From assembly GCF_015751785.1 (NCBI RefSeq), contig NZ_JADOTY010000001.1, positions 6,324,001-6,388,000 of the forward strand: a stretch of DNA of 64,000 nt. The letters run 5' to 3'. The number at the start of each line of letters is the position of its first letter. Positions within the stretch are counted from its first letter, which is position 1. Source of the DNA: Micromonospora vinacea (GTDB lineage Bacteria; Actinomycetota; Actinomycetes; Mycobacteriales; Micromonosporaceae). A program made the translations under genes and the position numbers. Of the stretch, positions 15,893 through 25,657 are shown piece after piece. Below the pieces are notes generated by a model, which saw only the letters and a program-made list of their open reading frames with translations, searched no databases and was not told the DNA's origin.

Positions 15893-18076
15893 CTAGCGCT
15901 TGAACAGACGCGGCGCCAGGTCGATGAGGTTCTTCTGCCACACGTCCCAGCCGTGCGGCCCCGGGGTGACCCCGTCGAACTCGTAGCGGATACCGAGGTT
16001 GTCCAACGTGGTCAGCGACGTCATGAAGCTCGGGTACACGAAGTCGGTCTGGTCACCGACGTACAGGCGCAGCATCTTGGTGCCGTTGTTGATCGCCTCC
16101 ACGTCGACGCCGGTGCCACTCCCGAACCCGGCCGAGAAGGCCGCGACGTAGGCGAACTCGCCCGGGTAGGCCCGCAGCACCCCGAACGCCTGCCCGCCGC
16201 CCATCGACAGGCCGGCGAGGGCCTGCTGGGACGGGTCGCTGGAGATGTGGTAGCGGGCACGGGCCGTCGGAACGATGTTCTCCCGCAGTTCCCGGTTGAA
16301 GTTCGACGAGTTGCCGTTGCCCATCACGACGACCATCGGCGTGAGATCGCCGTCGAGGTACTGGTGGTCGAGGATCTGCTTGGCGCGGCCCATCTCAACC
16401 CAGTCCGTGTAGTTCTGGCCACCGCCGTGCTGGAGGTAGAGAACGGGGTACGGCTGCGCCCGGCCCGGGTCGTACCCGGGTGGGGTCCACACCAGCGCGG
16501 TGCGGTCCTGGCCGGCCACCGTGCTGGTGTAGGTCATGCTCTCGACCTTGCCGCCGCGACCGGCGGGCACGTCCGACAGCAGTCGGGCGCCGGGCCCGGG
16601 GATGAAGAAGGTGCTCCACATCGGCTCGGTGGTGACAGTCGTCGGGTTGGAGGTGTCCTTGACCGCGACCCGGTCCACGATCAGCCGGTAGTAGTAGAAC
16701 CAGGGCTTCAGCGGACCCACTGTTGCCCGCCACCGGTCACCGTCGCGCGTCAGTGGCAGTCGCAGCCAACTGCCGCCCGGCGCGACGTTCGCCCAGACCG
16801 TGACGTGCTGGGCGTCAGCGAAGTCCGTGGTCGTCTCGAAGGTGACGAACCCGTCCTCACTGATGAAGGGCGTCGGGGTGGTGCCGGCCGGTGGCGGGGT
16901 GAACTCCCGCTTGAGCGGCTGGTGACCGGGGCTCGGCCCGTGGTCCGCCACGTGCCGGAACACCCGCGGCACGAAGTCGACGAGGTTCTCCTGCCAGGTG
17001 GTCCAGGTCGCGCCGCCGTCCGGGTTGACCCCGTCGAACTCGAACCGGACGTCAGCTCGGGTCAACGCCTTCGTCAGCCGGTAGGTGGGGTTGTACGCGG
17101 GATCGGTGACGTTACCGGTGTACAGGCGCAGCAGCTTGACGCCGCGGTTGATCGATTTAGCGTCCTTGCGGTCGATCTCCGGAGCCGACGTGCCCGAGAA
17201 CGAACCGACGTGGCCGAACTGACCCGGCCTGGTGAGCGCTGCCCGCAGCGCCTGCGTGCCACCGTCGGACACACCCGCGATCGCCTGGTGCGCCGGATCG
17301 CGAAGGACCCGGTAGTTGTCGGTGACCGCCTTCCGGAGGTCCTTCAGCTCCTTGTCGTCCGAGGCGTCGGCGTCGTTGATCACCACCACCATCGGGCTCA
17401 TGGCGCCCGCGGCCGAGAGGTTGTCGAGGATCTGCTTGGATCGACCGAGGTCGAGCCAGTCGGTGGCGGCCACACCGTCACCCGACTGCAGGAAGAGCGC
17501 CGGGTATCCCTTGGAGCCCTTGGCCGCGTAACCCGGTGGCGTCCAGACCAGGGCGGAGCGCTGTGCGTTCCTGGTCCGATAGGTCAGCGTCTCGATCTTC
17601 CCGCCGGTGCCGGCCGGCGCATCGACCAGCCACCGGGCCGAGTCACCCGCGATGAAGAAGGTGCTCAGGAGCGGGTTGGACGTGACACCGGTGCTGTTCG
17701 TCGGGTCCTTGATGGTCTTGGTGTCGTCGGCGGTGAGCTGGTAGTTGTACAGCCCGGGCTCCAGCGCGCCGAGAACACCCGACCACACGTCACCCCGGCG
17801 GGTCAGACCGAACTCCGCCCAGCTGGCCGACGGGCCGAAGTTTCCCTCGACGACGACCTGCGAGACGGTGCCCAGGTTCTCCTGGACGTACGCCGCGGGA
17901 ACGGCGAACGTGGCGTAGCGGTCCGCGGAGACGTTCAGCCACGGCGTGTCAGCCGCTGCCGGTTGCGGCGCGAGGAGCACCGCCGCGGTGGCGATGACCC
18001 CGGCGGTGAACGCCGCCGAGAGCCGCCGACGTACGCCCAGACGGCGTAAACGCCCGTGATACTGTTCGGTAGCCAC
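15893..18076 (-). CDS. Secreted tandem CE1-like esterase with a degenerate first catalytic module
   Basis: A 727-residue secreted protein made of two copies of the same unit (about residues 43-375 and 400-727). Each has an immunoglobulin-like E-set domain followed by an esterase-D/CE1 alpha/beta hydrolase, the fold of feruloyl and acetyl-xylan esterases. The second copy keeps the serine (LAGLSMGGGQAF), an aspartate (GDQTDFVYP) and histidine (PGPHGWDVW), and HGGG at the oxyanion site. The first copy keeps a serine (IAGVSDGGTQAL) and aspartate, but its histidine position reads GGATWTTW and its HGGG reads SGDG, so it is probably inactive. The signal peptide ends near AAADT. GTG at 18076 follows AAAGGAG. 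It lies between a LacI gene and a sugar transporter. Confidence 0.88.
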   Translation of the reverse strand: MATEQYHGRLRRLGVRRRLSAAFTAGVIATAAVLLAPQPAAADTPWLNVSADRYATFAVPAAYVQENLGTVSQVVVEGNFGPSASWAEFGLTRRGDVWSGVLGALEPGLYNYQLTADDTKTIKDPTNSTGVTSNPLLSTFFIAGDSARWLVDAPAGTGGKIETLTYRTRNAQRSALVWTPPGYAAKGSKGYPALFLQSGDGVAATDWLDLGRSKQILDNLSAAGAMSPMVVVINDADASDDKELKDLRKAVTDNYRVLRDPAHQAIAGVSDGGTQALRAALTRPGQFGHVGSFSGTSAPEIDRKDAKSINRGVKLLRLYTGNVTDPAYNPTYRLTKALTRADVRFEFDGVNPDGGATWTTWQENLVDFVPRVFRHVADHGPSPGHQPLKREFTPPPAGTTPTPFISEDGFVTFETTTDFADAQHVTVWANVAPGGSWLRLPLTRDGDRWRATVGPLKPWFYYYRLIVDRVAVKDTSNPTTVTTEPMWSTFFIPGPGARLLSDVPAGRGGKVESMTYTSTVAGQDRTALVWTPPGYDPGRAQPYPVLYLQHGGGQNYTDWVEMGRAKQILDHQYLDGDLTPMVVVMGNGNSSNFNRELRENIVPTARARYHISSDPSQQALAGLSMGGGQAFGVLRAYPGEFAYVAAFSAGFGSGTGVDVEAINNGTKMLRLYVGDQTDFVYPSFMTSLTTLDNLGIRYEFDGVTPGPHGWDVWQKNLIDLAPRLFKR

Positions 18077-18194
18077 ACTCCACTCCTTTCACGTGCCGGC
18101 AGCGGATGCGACCCGACTGGCCGGCTCAACTCAACTGTGGATCTGCCGTGTGGTGCGTGCACCTCCTTCAGGCCGCTGCCACGGCCACACCTGA

Positions 18195-18222
18195 CCTGAT
18201 CGCTCTGTCCGGAGCGATCAGG
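18195..18222 (-). terminator. Terminator after the LacI gene
   Basis: A perfect 11-bp stem, CCTGATCGCTC with GAGCGATCAGG, and a 6-nt loop begin 22 nt past the LacI stop codon. Confidence 0.75.
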
Positions 18223-18244
18223 CCTGCGCGCCCATGGGTGGATG

Positions 18245-19267
18245 TCATGGTCGTGCCGCGCTCGTCGGTGGTGCCGTCGAGCTGCGCACGACGAGGCTGG
18301 TCGGAAGCACGATCTGGCGAGGCTCGTCCCACTCGCCGGTCACCAGTGACTTCAGCATCCGGGCGGCTTCATACCCGAGCTGGTACATCGACTGGTCCAC
18401 TGTGGTCAGACCCGGTTCGGTCAACGCCGACTCGGGGATGTTGTCGAACCCGACGACGGACAGGTCCCCCGGCACGGAGAACCCCAGCTCCCTGGCGACC
18501 TCCAGCACCTTGAGGGCCATCCCGTCGCTCGCCGCGAAGATCGCCGACGGCGGGTCCGGTCGTTGCAGCAGGACGCGCGCCAAGGGAGTCGCCGACTCGG
18601 GGTTGAAATCCCCCCGGCCGATCAGCGTGGGGTCGACCGGGACGCCGGCGTTGGTCAGCGCGGCCCGGTAGCCCTCCTCCCGCGACCAGGCCGAGGCCAG
18701 GCTGTCGCGGCCGGCGATGAACCCGATGCGTCGATGGCCCAGGCTGAGCAGGTGCTCGACAGCGGTGGTGGCGCCCGCGAGATTGTCGGCCGTCACCGAG
18801 GGCGCCGTCGAACCGCGCACCGGGTCGATGGCCACGACCGGAGTCCGGCTCCGGACCTCACCCCAGGGCGTGACGACGATGCACCCGTCGGTGAGGGTGC
18901 CCGACAGGCGGGTCAGGTGCCGCTGCTCCCAACCCTCCGAATACGACCCGTAGAGGTCGCTGTTGGCGTAGATGATCAGGTCGAAGCCCGAGCGGCTCAA
19001 CGCCTTCATCACGCCCTTGAGGACCTCCGCCGTGTACGACTGGAAGCTGTGCGCCACGAGGCCCAGAACGTTGGTGCGGCTGCGCCGAAGGCTCGTGGCC
19101 ACCAGGCTCGACTCGTAGCCGAGCTGCTCGATGGCGGAGCGCACCTGAGCGACAGTGCGAGCGCTGACGCCGTAATGCCCGTTGACGACGCGCGAGACGG
19201 TGGCGGTGGAAACGCCGGCCGCTCGGGCGACATCACTCATGGTTACCGGCGCATTGACTTCAATCAT
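18245..19267 (-). CDS. LacI family transcriptional regulator (hemicellulase genes)
   Basis: A 340-residue LacI/GalR repressor: helix-turn-helix MSDVARAAGVSTATVSRVVNG, hinge region YESSLVATSLRRSRT, then the sugar-binding domain with LSVVGFDNIPES and LTTVDQSMYQLG. ATG at 19267 follows AGAGAG. It lies between the tandem esterase and the GH3 gene. An 18-bp sequence 24 nt upstream of its start matches, at 15 of 18 bases, a site in the GH3-GH51 divergent promoter. It is therefore the best candidate for repressor of itself and of the GH3 and GH51 genes, probably with arabinose, xylose or an oligosaccharide as inducer. Confidence 0.9.
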   Translation of the reverse strand: MIEVNAPVTMSDVARAAGVSTATVSRVVNGHYGVSARTVAQVRSAIEQLGYESSLVATSLRRSRTNVLGLVAHSFQSYTAEVLKGVMKALSRSGFDLIIYANSDLYGSYSEGWEQRHLTRLSGTLTDGCIVVTPWGEVRSRTPVVAIDPVRGSTAPSVTADNLAGATTAVEHLLSLGHRRIGFIAGRDSLASAWSREEGYRAALTNAGVPVDPTLIGRGDFNPESATPLARVLLQRPDPPSAIFAASDGMALKVLEVARELGFSVPGDLSVVGFDNIPESALTEPGLTTVDQSMYQLGYEAARMLKSLVTGEWDEPRQIVLPTSLVVRSSTAPPTSAARP

Positions 19268-19290
19268 GCCGCTCTCTCTGGACTGCAATC

Positions 19291-19308
19291 GTTATCGGTT
19301 ACGTTTCC
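19291..19308. promoter_or_regulatory. Putative LacI-family operator in the LacI promoter
   Basis: GTTATCGGTTACGTTTCC matches GTAATCGGTAACGTTTAC (22041-22058) at 15 of 18 bases. The core GTAATCG also occurs on the other strand at 19334-19340, preceded by GAGAACG at 19329-19335, as it is at 22066-22078. The two promoters therefore share a pair of related sites. Confidence 0.6.
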
Positions 19309-19556
19309 AGGGTGTTGCCAACGTAACTGAGAACGATTACGAACACAAGACCTCTTCGTCCTTACCCGACCATCGGGAAGAACGTCCTATCTGGATGCTC
19401 ACGAGGGCGTGGTTGACCCTTGGATGCCGTTGCGAATAACGCAATCGGCGGCTCTCCCGGCGGCCGGAGTAAGGCCACGATTTCTGCGCTGGTGCTACCC
19501 GTTGACAACGGGACGGCACGCTCCGTCAAGAACCATTCTCCGACCCGGGTGAACGA

Positions 19557-21931
19557 TCACAGCTGTCGAACTTCGGCGGTTCCGGTAAAGACCTTCGACA
19601 CCGGTCGGTCCGGGTCCGCGCTGATGACAAAGGTGCCGGCGTGGGTATGGTCGGCAGCCGAGAAGCCGACGTACACCTCGATCTGCCCGGCCTCCACCGC
19701 GTAGGCCATGCTCCGGTCGTAGAACCCGAGCTGACCGGTGGGGAGCGCGAACCGCATCGCCACCCGTTGACCGGCCGCGGCCTCGACACGGGCGAAGGCC
19801 TTCAGCTCCAGCACCGGCCGGGTGATGGTGGCCTGCGGGTCGCGGACGTAGAGCTGCACGACCTGCTCCCCCGCCCGGTCTCCGGTGTTGGCGACCGTGA
19901 CCTCGACACCGACGCTGTCCCCGGCGCGCACGTCGGCGCTTCCCACAGTGGCGTCCTCGATCACGAACGAGGTGTACCCGAGGCCGTGGCCGAAGACATA
20001 TCGCGGCGAGACCGGCGAATCCACGTAGTCGCCGTGCCAGTGCGACCGCCCTCCGGACACCTTGTGGCCGTAGAAGACCGGGATCTGGCCCACGCCACGG
20101 GGATACGAGATCGGCAGCCTTCCGCTCGGGTTCACCTCACCGAGCAGCACCTCGGCGATCGCCTGCGCCCCGGTCTCCCCCGGCAACCAGGCCATCAGCA
20201 CCGCGGCGCACTCGTCGTGCAGGAAGTCACTGCCCACGGGTCGGCCGGCGACGAGCACCGCCACGACGGGCGTGCCGGTGGCGACGACGGCACGGACGAG
20301 GTCCTCCTGCACGCCCGGCAGGTCCAGACTGGACCGGTCTCGCGACTCGCCAGTGGTGGCCCCGGGCGTCAGACCCGAGCGGTCCCCCAGGACCAGCACC
20401 GCGACGTCGGCCGCCGCGGCGGCCGCGACCGCCTCGGCGAACCCCTCCGTCGACGGGTCGAGCACGTCGCAGCCCGGGGCGAAGCGCAGCCGGTCGCCCA
20501 GCCGCGCCGCGAGTTCGTCCCGCACCGTCGGCACACCGTCGGTGCTCTCGTCGATCTCCAGATCGTCCGGGATCGTCATCATCTCGCCGAGCAGGCCGCG
20601 CCGATTGCGCGCCTCGACCAACGCCTCGATGTGGGCCGCGAACGAGTAGTCACCGAGCAGGTGTCGGGCGTCGTCGGCGTTCGGGCCGATGAGAGCGACA
20701 GTTCCGGCTCCCGCGAGCAGTGGCAGGACGCCGTCGTTCTTGAGCAGGACGAGGCTGCGGCGGGCGATCTCCAGCGCCACGTCCCGGTGCCGCTCGGCGT
20801 TCGCCGACGTCGCGACCGCATCCTCGTCGACGTACGGGTTCTCGAAGAGCCCGAGTTCGACCTTGTGCCGAAGGACCCGTGAGACCGCCTCGTCGAGCCG
20901 GGCCTCGCTGACCTCGCCAGCGTCCAGTGCGCGGGTGAGGGCGTCGGCGTACGCGTCCGTCGCCGGAAGCTCGACGTCCACGCCTGCGCCGAGGCCCACC
21001 GTCGCGGCCTGCTGCTTGTCCTGCGCGAAGTGGTGGTACGAGTGGAGGTCGTTGACGGCGAAGTAGTCGGACACCACGCTGCCGGTGAAGCCCCACTGCC
21101 CACGAAGGACGTCGGCGAGGAGTTCCTGGTTGGCATGGCACGGAACGCCGTCGAGCTCGTGGTAGCCGGCCATCACCGACTTCAGCCCGCCCTCGCGGAC
21201 CGCCGCCTCGAACGGATACAGGTAGACCTCGCGCAGCAGACGCGGCGGCAGGTGGGCCGGCGCCCAGTTCAGCCCACCCTCGGACGCCCCGTAGCCGACG
21301 AAGTGCTTGGCGGTGGCGAGGACACCGTCGGTCAGGTCGGCGCCCTGGAGGCCCTGGACGAACGCCACTCCCATCCGGGACACCAGGTACGGATCCTCGC
21401 CGTAGGTCTCCTCCGTCCGGCCCCACCGTGGGTCGCGCACCACGTCCAGCACCGGCGAGAGCCCCTGGTGGCTTCCCATGGCGCGCATCTGTGCGCGAAC
21501 GGCGTCCGCCAACTGCCGGTTGAGCTCCGGTGCCCAGGTGCTCGCGACGCCGATCGCCTGCGGGAAGATGGTCGCCTCGCGGGCCATCACCCCCGAGCAG
21601 ACCTCCTCGTGCACGATCGCCGGGATCCCCAGCCTGGTCTCGGTCACCAGGAAGCGCTGGACAGCGTTGGCGACCCGCGCCACCTGCGCCGCCTTCCCAG
21701 GCTGGTCGCGCCCGCGACGCGGGTCACGTGCCCCAGGCCGTGCCGAAGGATCGGGCGGGCCCGCTCCGGGGCGAACCGACCGCCCTCCAGGAGGGCGAAC
21801 GCCCACGTGCTGCCCAGCTGCGCGAGCTTCTCCTCGCGGGTCATCCGGGCCAACAGATCCGACACCCGTTCGTCGACGGGCGCGGTCGCGTCGGTGTAGG
21901 TCGCCTCGATCTCCGGCTCAACAGTGGTCAC
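19557..21931 (-). pseudogene. GH3 family beta-glycosidase (probable beta-xylosidase), one-base frameshift
   Basis: A GH3 exo-glycosidase of about 790 residues split over two frames. The N-terminal part (GTG at 21931: TTVEPEIEATYTDATAPVDE, GHVTRVAGATSLG) reads in one frame. The rest, from AAQVARVANAVQRFLVTE to the end, is open for 700 further residues in another. The frames join at the CCC run at 21696-21698; one added C there would restore the expected LGKAAQVARV. The long part has the GH3 KHFVGYG motif, the nucleophile Asp in VVSDYFAV, the C-terminal alpha/beta sandwich and a fibronectin-like domain (VTVANTGDRAGEQVVQLYV). The two halves look otherwise undecayed, so a sequencing indel or very recent mutation is likely. 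No signal peptide is seen, so it would trim imported oligosaccharides in the cytosol. Confidence 0.85.
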
Positions 21932-22034
21932 CCGGTCACCCCAATCACCGCGACAAGCTGGTCTTTCAGCCGGGGCGGCAGGCCCTGCGGGGGTGTGCCG
22001 GCCAGACATTGATCCAGGTGCCGTGTTCCCTTAC

Positions 22035-22058
22035 GTAAACGTAATCGGTAACGTTTAC
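22035..22058. promoter_or_regulatory. Putative LacI-family operator between GH3 and GH51 genes
   Basis: A palindrome with 8-bp arms GTAAACGT and ACGTTTAC (22035-22042 and 22051-22058) has the palindrome TTACGTAA overlapping its left edge at 22031-22038. Its right 18 bases match the site in front of the LacI gene at 19267. A second GTAATCG core lies at 22072-22078. The position between divergent GH3 and GH51 genes suits co-repression of both. Confidence 0.6.
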
Positions 22059-22216
22059 ATAGATCGAGAACGTAATCGAAGTCGATCACGTTGTCCAGAG
22101 CTCACACCGCCTCCACCACCCCTCGGTTCCGGCGCTCGGGCAGAGACCTCCGCGTCGGACCTGCACGAAGGGAGCCAGCCCTGAACACCCACCCCGACAG
22201 CGCGCCGGAGAACGTC

Positions 22217-23740
22217 GTGAACACGGCCCGCCTGACCCTGGACCCCCGCCGACGCGTCGCACCGGTGCCGCGTCGGCTCTTCGGCTCGTTCGTGGAGCAC
22301 CTGGGTCGCTGCGTCTACAACGGAATCTACGAACCGGGGCACCCAACGGCCGACGCCGACGGCTTCCGGGGCGACGTCCTCGCGCTGGTGCGGGAGTTGG
22401 GCGTCACCACGGTGCGCTATCCGGGCGGCAACTTCGTCTCCTCCTACCGCTGGGAGGACGGTGTGGGCCCGGTCGACAAGCGACCGGCGAGGCTCGACCT
22501 CGCGTGGCACAGCCTGGAGACCAACGCTTTCGGGCTCGACGAGTTCATGCGCTGGGTCGGCAAGGCCGGCGTGGATCCGATCATGGCGGTCAACCTCGGC
22601 ACCCGTGGCACCGCCGAGGCCGTCGACCTGCTCGAGTACGCCAATCACCGCGGTGGGAGCCACCTCGCCGACCAGCGCCGCGACAACGGCGCGGTCGATC
22701 CGTACGGGATCAAGCTGTGGTGCCTGGGCAACGAGATGGACGGCCCGTGGCAGGTGGGCCAGCGGAGCGCGACCGAGTACGGGCGGCTCGCGGCGCAGAC
22801 CGCGAAGGCCATGCGCCGCTTCGACCCCGATCTCGAACTCGTCGCCTGCGGGTCCTCGCACCTCGGCATGCCGACCTTCGGCAGCTGGGAGCGTGACGTG
22901 CTGACCGAGGCGTACGACGACGTCGACCTGATCTCGCTGCACGCCTACTACCAGCCGGTCGACGACGACCTGGCCAGCTTCCTCGCCTCGGCCGAGGACA
23001 TGGACAGGTACATCGACGCCGTCACCGCCATCGCCGACTCGGTCGGAGCGATCCGCCGGTCGACGAAGAAGATCATGATCGCGTTCGACGAGTGGAACGT
23101 CTGGTACCAGTCCGCCGCCCCGTCCACGCCGCCGAGCGGCGAGGACTGGCCGGTGGCACCGCCACTGCTGGAGGATCACTACAGCGTGGCCGACGCGGTC
23201 GTCGTCGGCGGCCTGCTCATCAGCCTGCTCCGACACAGCGACCGCGTGAGCGCGGCCTGCCAGGCCCAACTGGTCAACGTCATCGCACCGATCATGACCG
23301 AGACGGGCGGCTCGGCCTGGCGCCAGACCATCTTCCATCCCTTCGCCCGCACCGCCCGGCACGCGCAGGGCGCAGTGCTCGACGTGCTCCGCGACAGCAG
23401 CACGACGACCACCGACCGGTACGGTGAGATCGACGCCGTCGACGCGGTCTCCACCTGGGACGACACCACCGGGGAGATGACCATCTTCCTCGTCAACCGC
23501 GTCCTCGACACCCCGGCTGAGGTGACCATCGACGTCGCCGGCGCCCAGGTGAGCGACATCCTCGAGTGCGTCACCGTCGGTGGCACCGACCTGCACGCCA
23601 AGAACACGGCCGACGGTCCGGACCACGCCGCTCCGCGCCCCAACGGCACGGCACGCGGCGCCGACGCCAGCGTCCAGGTGACTCTCCCGCCCGCGTCCTG
23701 GACCATGCTGCGGCTCCGCGCCACCGACACGACCCCGTGA
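22217..23740 (+). CDS. GH51 alpha-L-arabinofuranosidase
   Basis: A 507-residue cytosolic enzyme that removes alpha-L-arabinofuranosyl side chains from arabinoxylan or arabinan oligosaccharides. It opens with the typical RLFGSFVEHLGRCVYNGIYE, has the acid/base Glu in WCLGNEMDGPWQ (about residue 174) and the nucleophile Glu in IAFDEWNVWYQ (about 294), and ends with the family's beta-sandwich (PPASWTMLRL). The length matches the family. GTG at 22217 is chosen because GGAG lies 6 nt upstream and the family starts here. No signal peptide is present. It is divergent from the GH3 gene, and both probably answer to the LacI repressor at 18245. The arabinose it releases fits the arabinonate dehydratase at 10730. 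Confidence 0.93.
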   Translation: MNTARLTLDPRRRVAPVPRRLFGSFVEHLGRCVYNGIYEPGHPTADADGFRGDVLALVRELGVTTVRYPGGNFVSSYRWEDGVGPVDKRPARLDLAWHSLETNAFGLDEFMRWVGKAGVDPIMAVNLGTRGTAEAVDLLEYANHRGGSHLADQRRDNGAVDPYGIKLWCLGNEMDGPWQVGQRSATEYGRLAAQTAKAMRRFDPDLELVACGSSHLGMPTFGSWERDVLTEAYDDVDLISLHAYYQPVDDDLASFLASAEDMDRYIDAVTAIADSVGAIRRSTKKIMIAFDEWNVWYQSAAPSTPPSGEDWPVAPPLLEDHYSVADAVVVGGLLISLLRHSDRVSAACQAQLVNVIAPIMTETGGSAWRQTIFHPFARTARHAQGAVLDVLRDSSTTTTDRYGEIDAVDAVSTWDDTTGEMTIFLVNRVLDTPAEVTIDVAGAQVSDILECVTVGGTDLHAKNTADGPDHAAPRPNGTARGADASVQVTLPPASWTMLRLRATDTTP

Positions 23741-23777
23741 TCGGCTGACGAACCGCCGGCCCGCCGATTCCGGACGC

Positions 23778-23825
23778 GCCCCGGCCGCGCACACCCTGGC
23801 TTCACCAGGGCTGCGCGGCCGGGGC
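23778..23825. terminator. Bidirectional terminator, two-stage hairpin
   Basis: A perfect 14-bp outer stem (GCCCCGGCCGCGCA with its complement at 23812-23825) encloses an inner CCCTGG-CTTCA-CCAGGG hairpin. It lies between the convergent GH51 and esterase genes. Confidence 0.85.
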
Positions 23826-23858
23826 TTCCCCACCACAGGGAGTACGGGGTCGAGCCTG

Positions 23859-25433
23859 TTACCGGGCGTCGACCGGTGCGCTCCGGGACTCGTTGAAGAG
23901 CTTGTCGCCCTGGTAGCGGGCGACCACCGGCCCGCCCAGCTCACCGTGGACGGTCTTCTTCACCCGGGCGACGCCGTTGTGCACCGGGGCCGAACCCAGG
24001 TGGGTGTCCCCCGCGTAGAAGTCGACAGTGCCGGAGGGGGCCGACGTGCTGGTGCTGACCGCGCCAACCGTCGCGGTGGCGGTGACCTTCGTGTGGTGCG
24101 ACAGGCCCGCCGGCGACGTGGTGACGTCGAGGTCGGTGGTGGTGGCCCGGAAGGCCAGGCTGCGCAGGTAGTGGTTCAGCAGCGGGCGCCAGACGTGCCA
24201 GGTGTGTACGCCCGGCACGTTGTACTCGTCCAGTTGGACGCCGGCGGCCCGCAGGGCAGCGGCGTTGCGCTGCGAGTTCTCGGCGATGTTGCCCAGGCGG
24301 TCCTGGAGCCCGGTACCGATCATGATGCCGCCGGCCACCGACTTCATGCTGTCGATCTGTGTCTGGGTGGCTGTGGGGCCGCCCGCGCTCCAGGCCGCGT
24401 GGTAGCCGAACAGGTCGGTGTGGTTGTACATGATGGTGTAGGCCCGGCTGCCACCTGCGGAGAAGCCGGCGAACGCGCGGTCCTGCGGCCGGGTCGAGAC
24501 GTGGTAGTTCTGCTCGACGAACGGGAAGATGTTGTTCCGCAGTTCGTCGACGTAGCCCTCGTTGCCACCGGGGAGGCCGTTGAAGTCGGTGGACACGATC
24601 ACCATGGGCTGCGCCGCGCGGTCCTTGATCGCGTTCTCCAGGATGAGGTGGGCCACGCCCTGCATCGTCCAGGCGGTCGAGTGGTCGCCGCTGCCGTGGC
24701 TGAGGTAGAGGGTCGGGTACGGCGTGGCGCGGTGGGGGTCGTAGCCGTGCGGCAGGTAGACGACGATGTCGTGGACGCCGGCCGGGTTGGTGGACAACGG
24801 CGAGGTGTACCGCCGGGACTCCAGCCGGCCGACCTTGGCAACCGGCGCCTGGTAGCCGGTGTCGTACGTCGGGAACTTCCTGCTGGCCGGAACGTGGATC
24901 GTGCTACGTACCGCGCCGGGTGCTCCCGGGTACTGCGGCTGGATCTGCCACCGGTTGGCCGGGTCGTCGTGCAGGGCACAGCCGGTGGCGAGCTCGTTGG
25001 CACAGTCGTGGGTGAACGCGTAGCGGAAGGTGCCCGCCGGCAGCGGGGTGGTGAAGGTCCACACCCCGTCGGCGCCCTTGCTCATGGCCTGGATGTGCCA
25101 CGGGGTGGCCGCTACGTCGCCGGGCTGCCACTCGGCGGGCGGCCGCGCGTCGCCGCAGTCCTGGCAGGGAATGTTCTCCGGTCGGGAGTAGAACCAGTCG
25201 CCGTAGACGTGGACCTGCTGGACGTCCTCGGGCGCCCGGTACCGGAAGGTGACGGTGTAACCGGTCGGGGGCTTGTCGGTGCGGGTGACTGTCGGGCCCA
25301 GCGGCGCGGGCGGTGCGGCCGAGGCCGCCGGGGCTGCCGCCGTTCCGGCCGTGATGGTGATGGCGGTGAGCAGCGCGAGCATCAGCCGGCGTGCCGGTGC
25401 CGGCCTCAGGGGACGGGGAAGTGCGACGGGCAT
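23859..25433 (-). CDS. Secreted CE1-like esterase with C-terminal Ig-like domain
   Basis: A 524-residue secreted esterase: signal peptide (1 to about 43, ending ASAAPP), an E-set domain of about 140 residues, an esterase-D/CE1 alpha/beta hydrolase, and a C-terminal bacterial Ig-like domain (SGTVDFYAGDTHLGSAPV). Catalytic residues visible are Ser in FAGFSAGGSRAY, Asp in GTGLQDRLG and His in PGVHTWHVW. HGSGD forms the oxyanion region. Relatives remove feruloyl or acetyl groups from xylan. ATG at 25433 is preceded by AGGGAGCAGGAAC. A LacI-type box (25535) lies about 100 nt upstream. It is one of three related esterases in the window. Confidence 0.87.
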   Translation of the reverse strand: MPVALPRPLRPAPARRLMLALLTAITITAGTAAAPAASAAPPAPLGPTVTRTDKPPTGYTVTFRYRAPEDVQQVHVYGDWFYSRPENIPCQDCGDARPPAEWQPGDVAATPWHIQAMSKGADGVWTFTTPLPAGTFRYAFTHDCANELATGCALHDDPANRWQIQPQYPGAPGAVRSTIHVPASRKFPTYDTGYQAPVAKVGRLESRRYTSPLSTNPAGVHDIVVYLPHGYDPHRATPYPTLYLSHGSGDHSTAWTMQGVAHLILENAIKDRAAQPMVIVSTDFNGLPGGNEGYVDELRNNIFPFVEQNYHVSTRPQDRAFAGFSAGGSRAYTIMYNHTDLFGYHAAWSAGGPTATQTQIDSMKSVAGGIMIGTGLQDRLGNIAENSQRNAAALRAAGVQLDEYNVPGVHTWHVWRPLLNHYLRSLAFRATTTDLDVTTSPAGLSHHTKVTATATVGAVSTSTSAPSGTVDFYAGDTHLGSAPVHNGVARVKKTVHGELGGPVVARYQGDKLFNESRSAPVDAR

Positions 25434-25534
25434 GTTCCTGCTCCCTCTTCGGCGTGTGGTCAGACCGCACCGAGCGGCCGACCGACCATTCGATGGTGAG
25501 GTGGAGGGGATACCAGTAACGAGCGATGCAGCAG

Positions 25535-25548
25535 TGCGAGCGCTAACA
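25535..25548. promoter_or_regulatory. LacI-type operator candidate upstream of the esterase
   Basis: TGCGAGCGCTAACA has the AGCGCT centre typical of actinobacterial LacI-family sites, with 5 of 7 outer positions symmetric. It lies about 100 nt upstream of the esterase start. Confidence 0.45.
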
Positions 25549-25657
25549 TCGTTCCCTGTCGAAAACAGAACCATGAATTGCATTGACGGTCAAGACGGAA
25601 ATCGCAGCAGAGAATCGCGTCGAAACAATGTGGGCGCGCTTCATCGGCGCCAGGACA

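Noticed and set aside
22055..23944. Open frame of 629 codons antisense to GH51
   Set aside because: The GH51 protein on the other strand has all catalytic motifs; the antisense translation has none.
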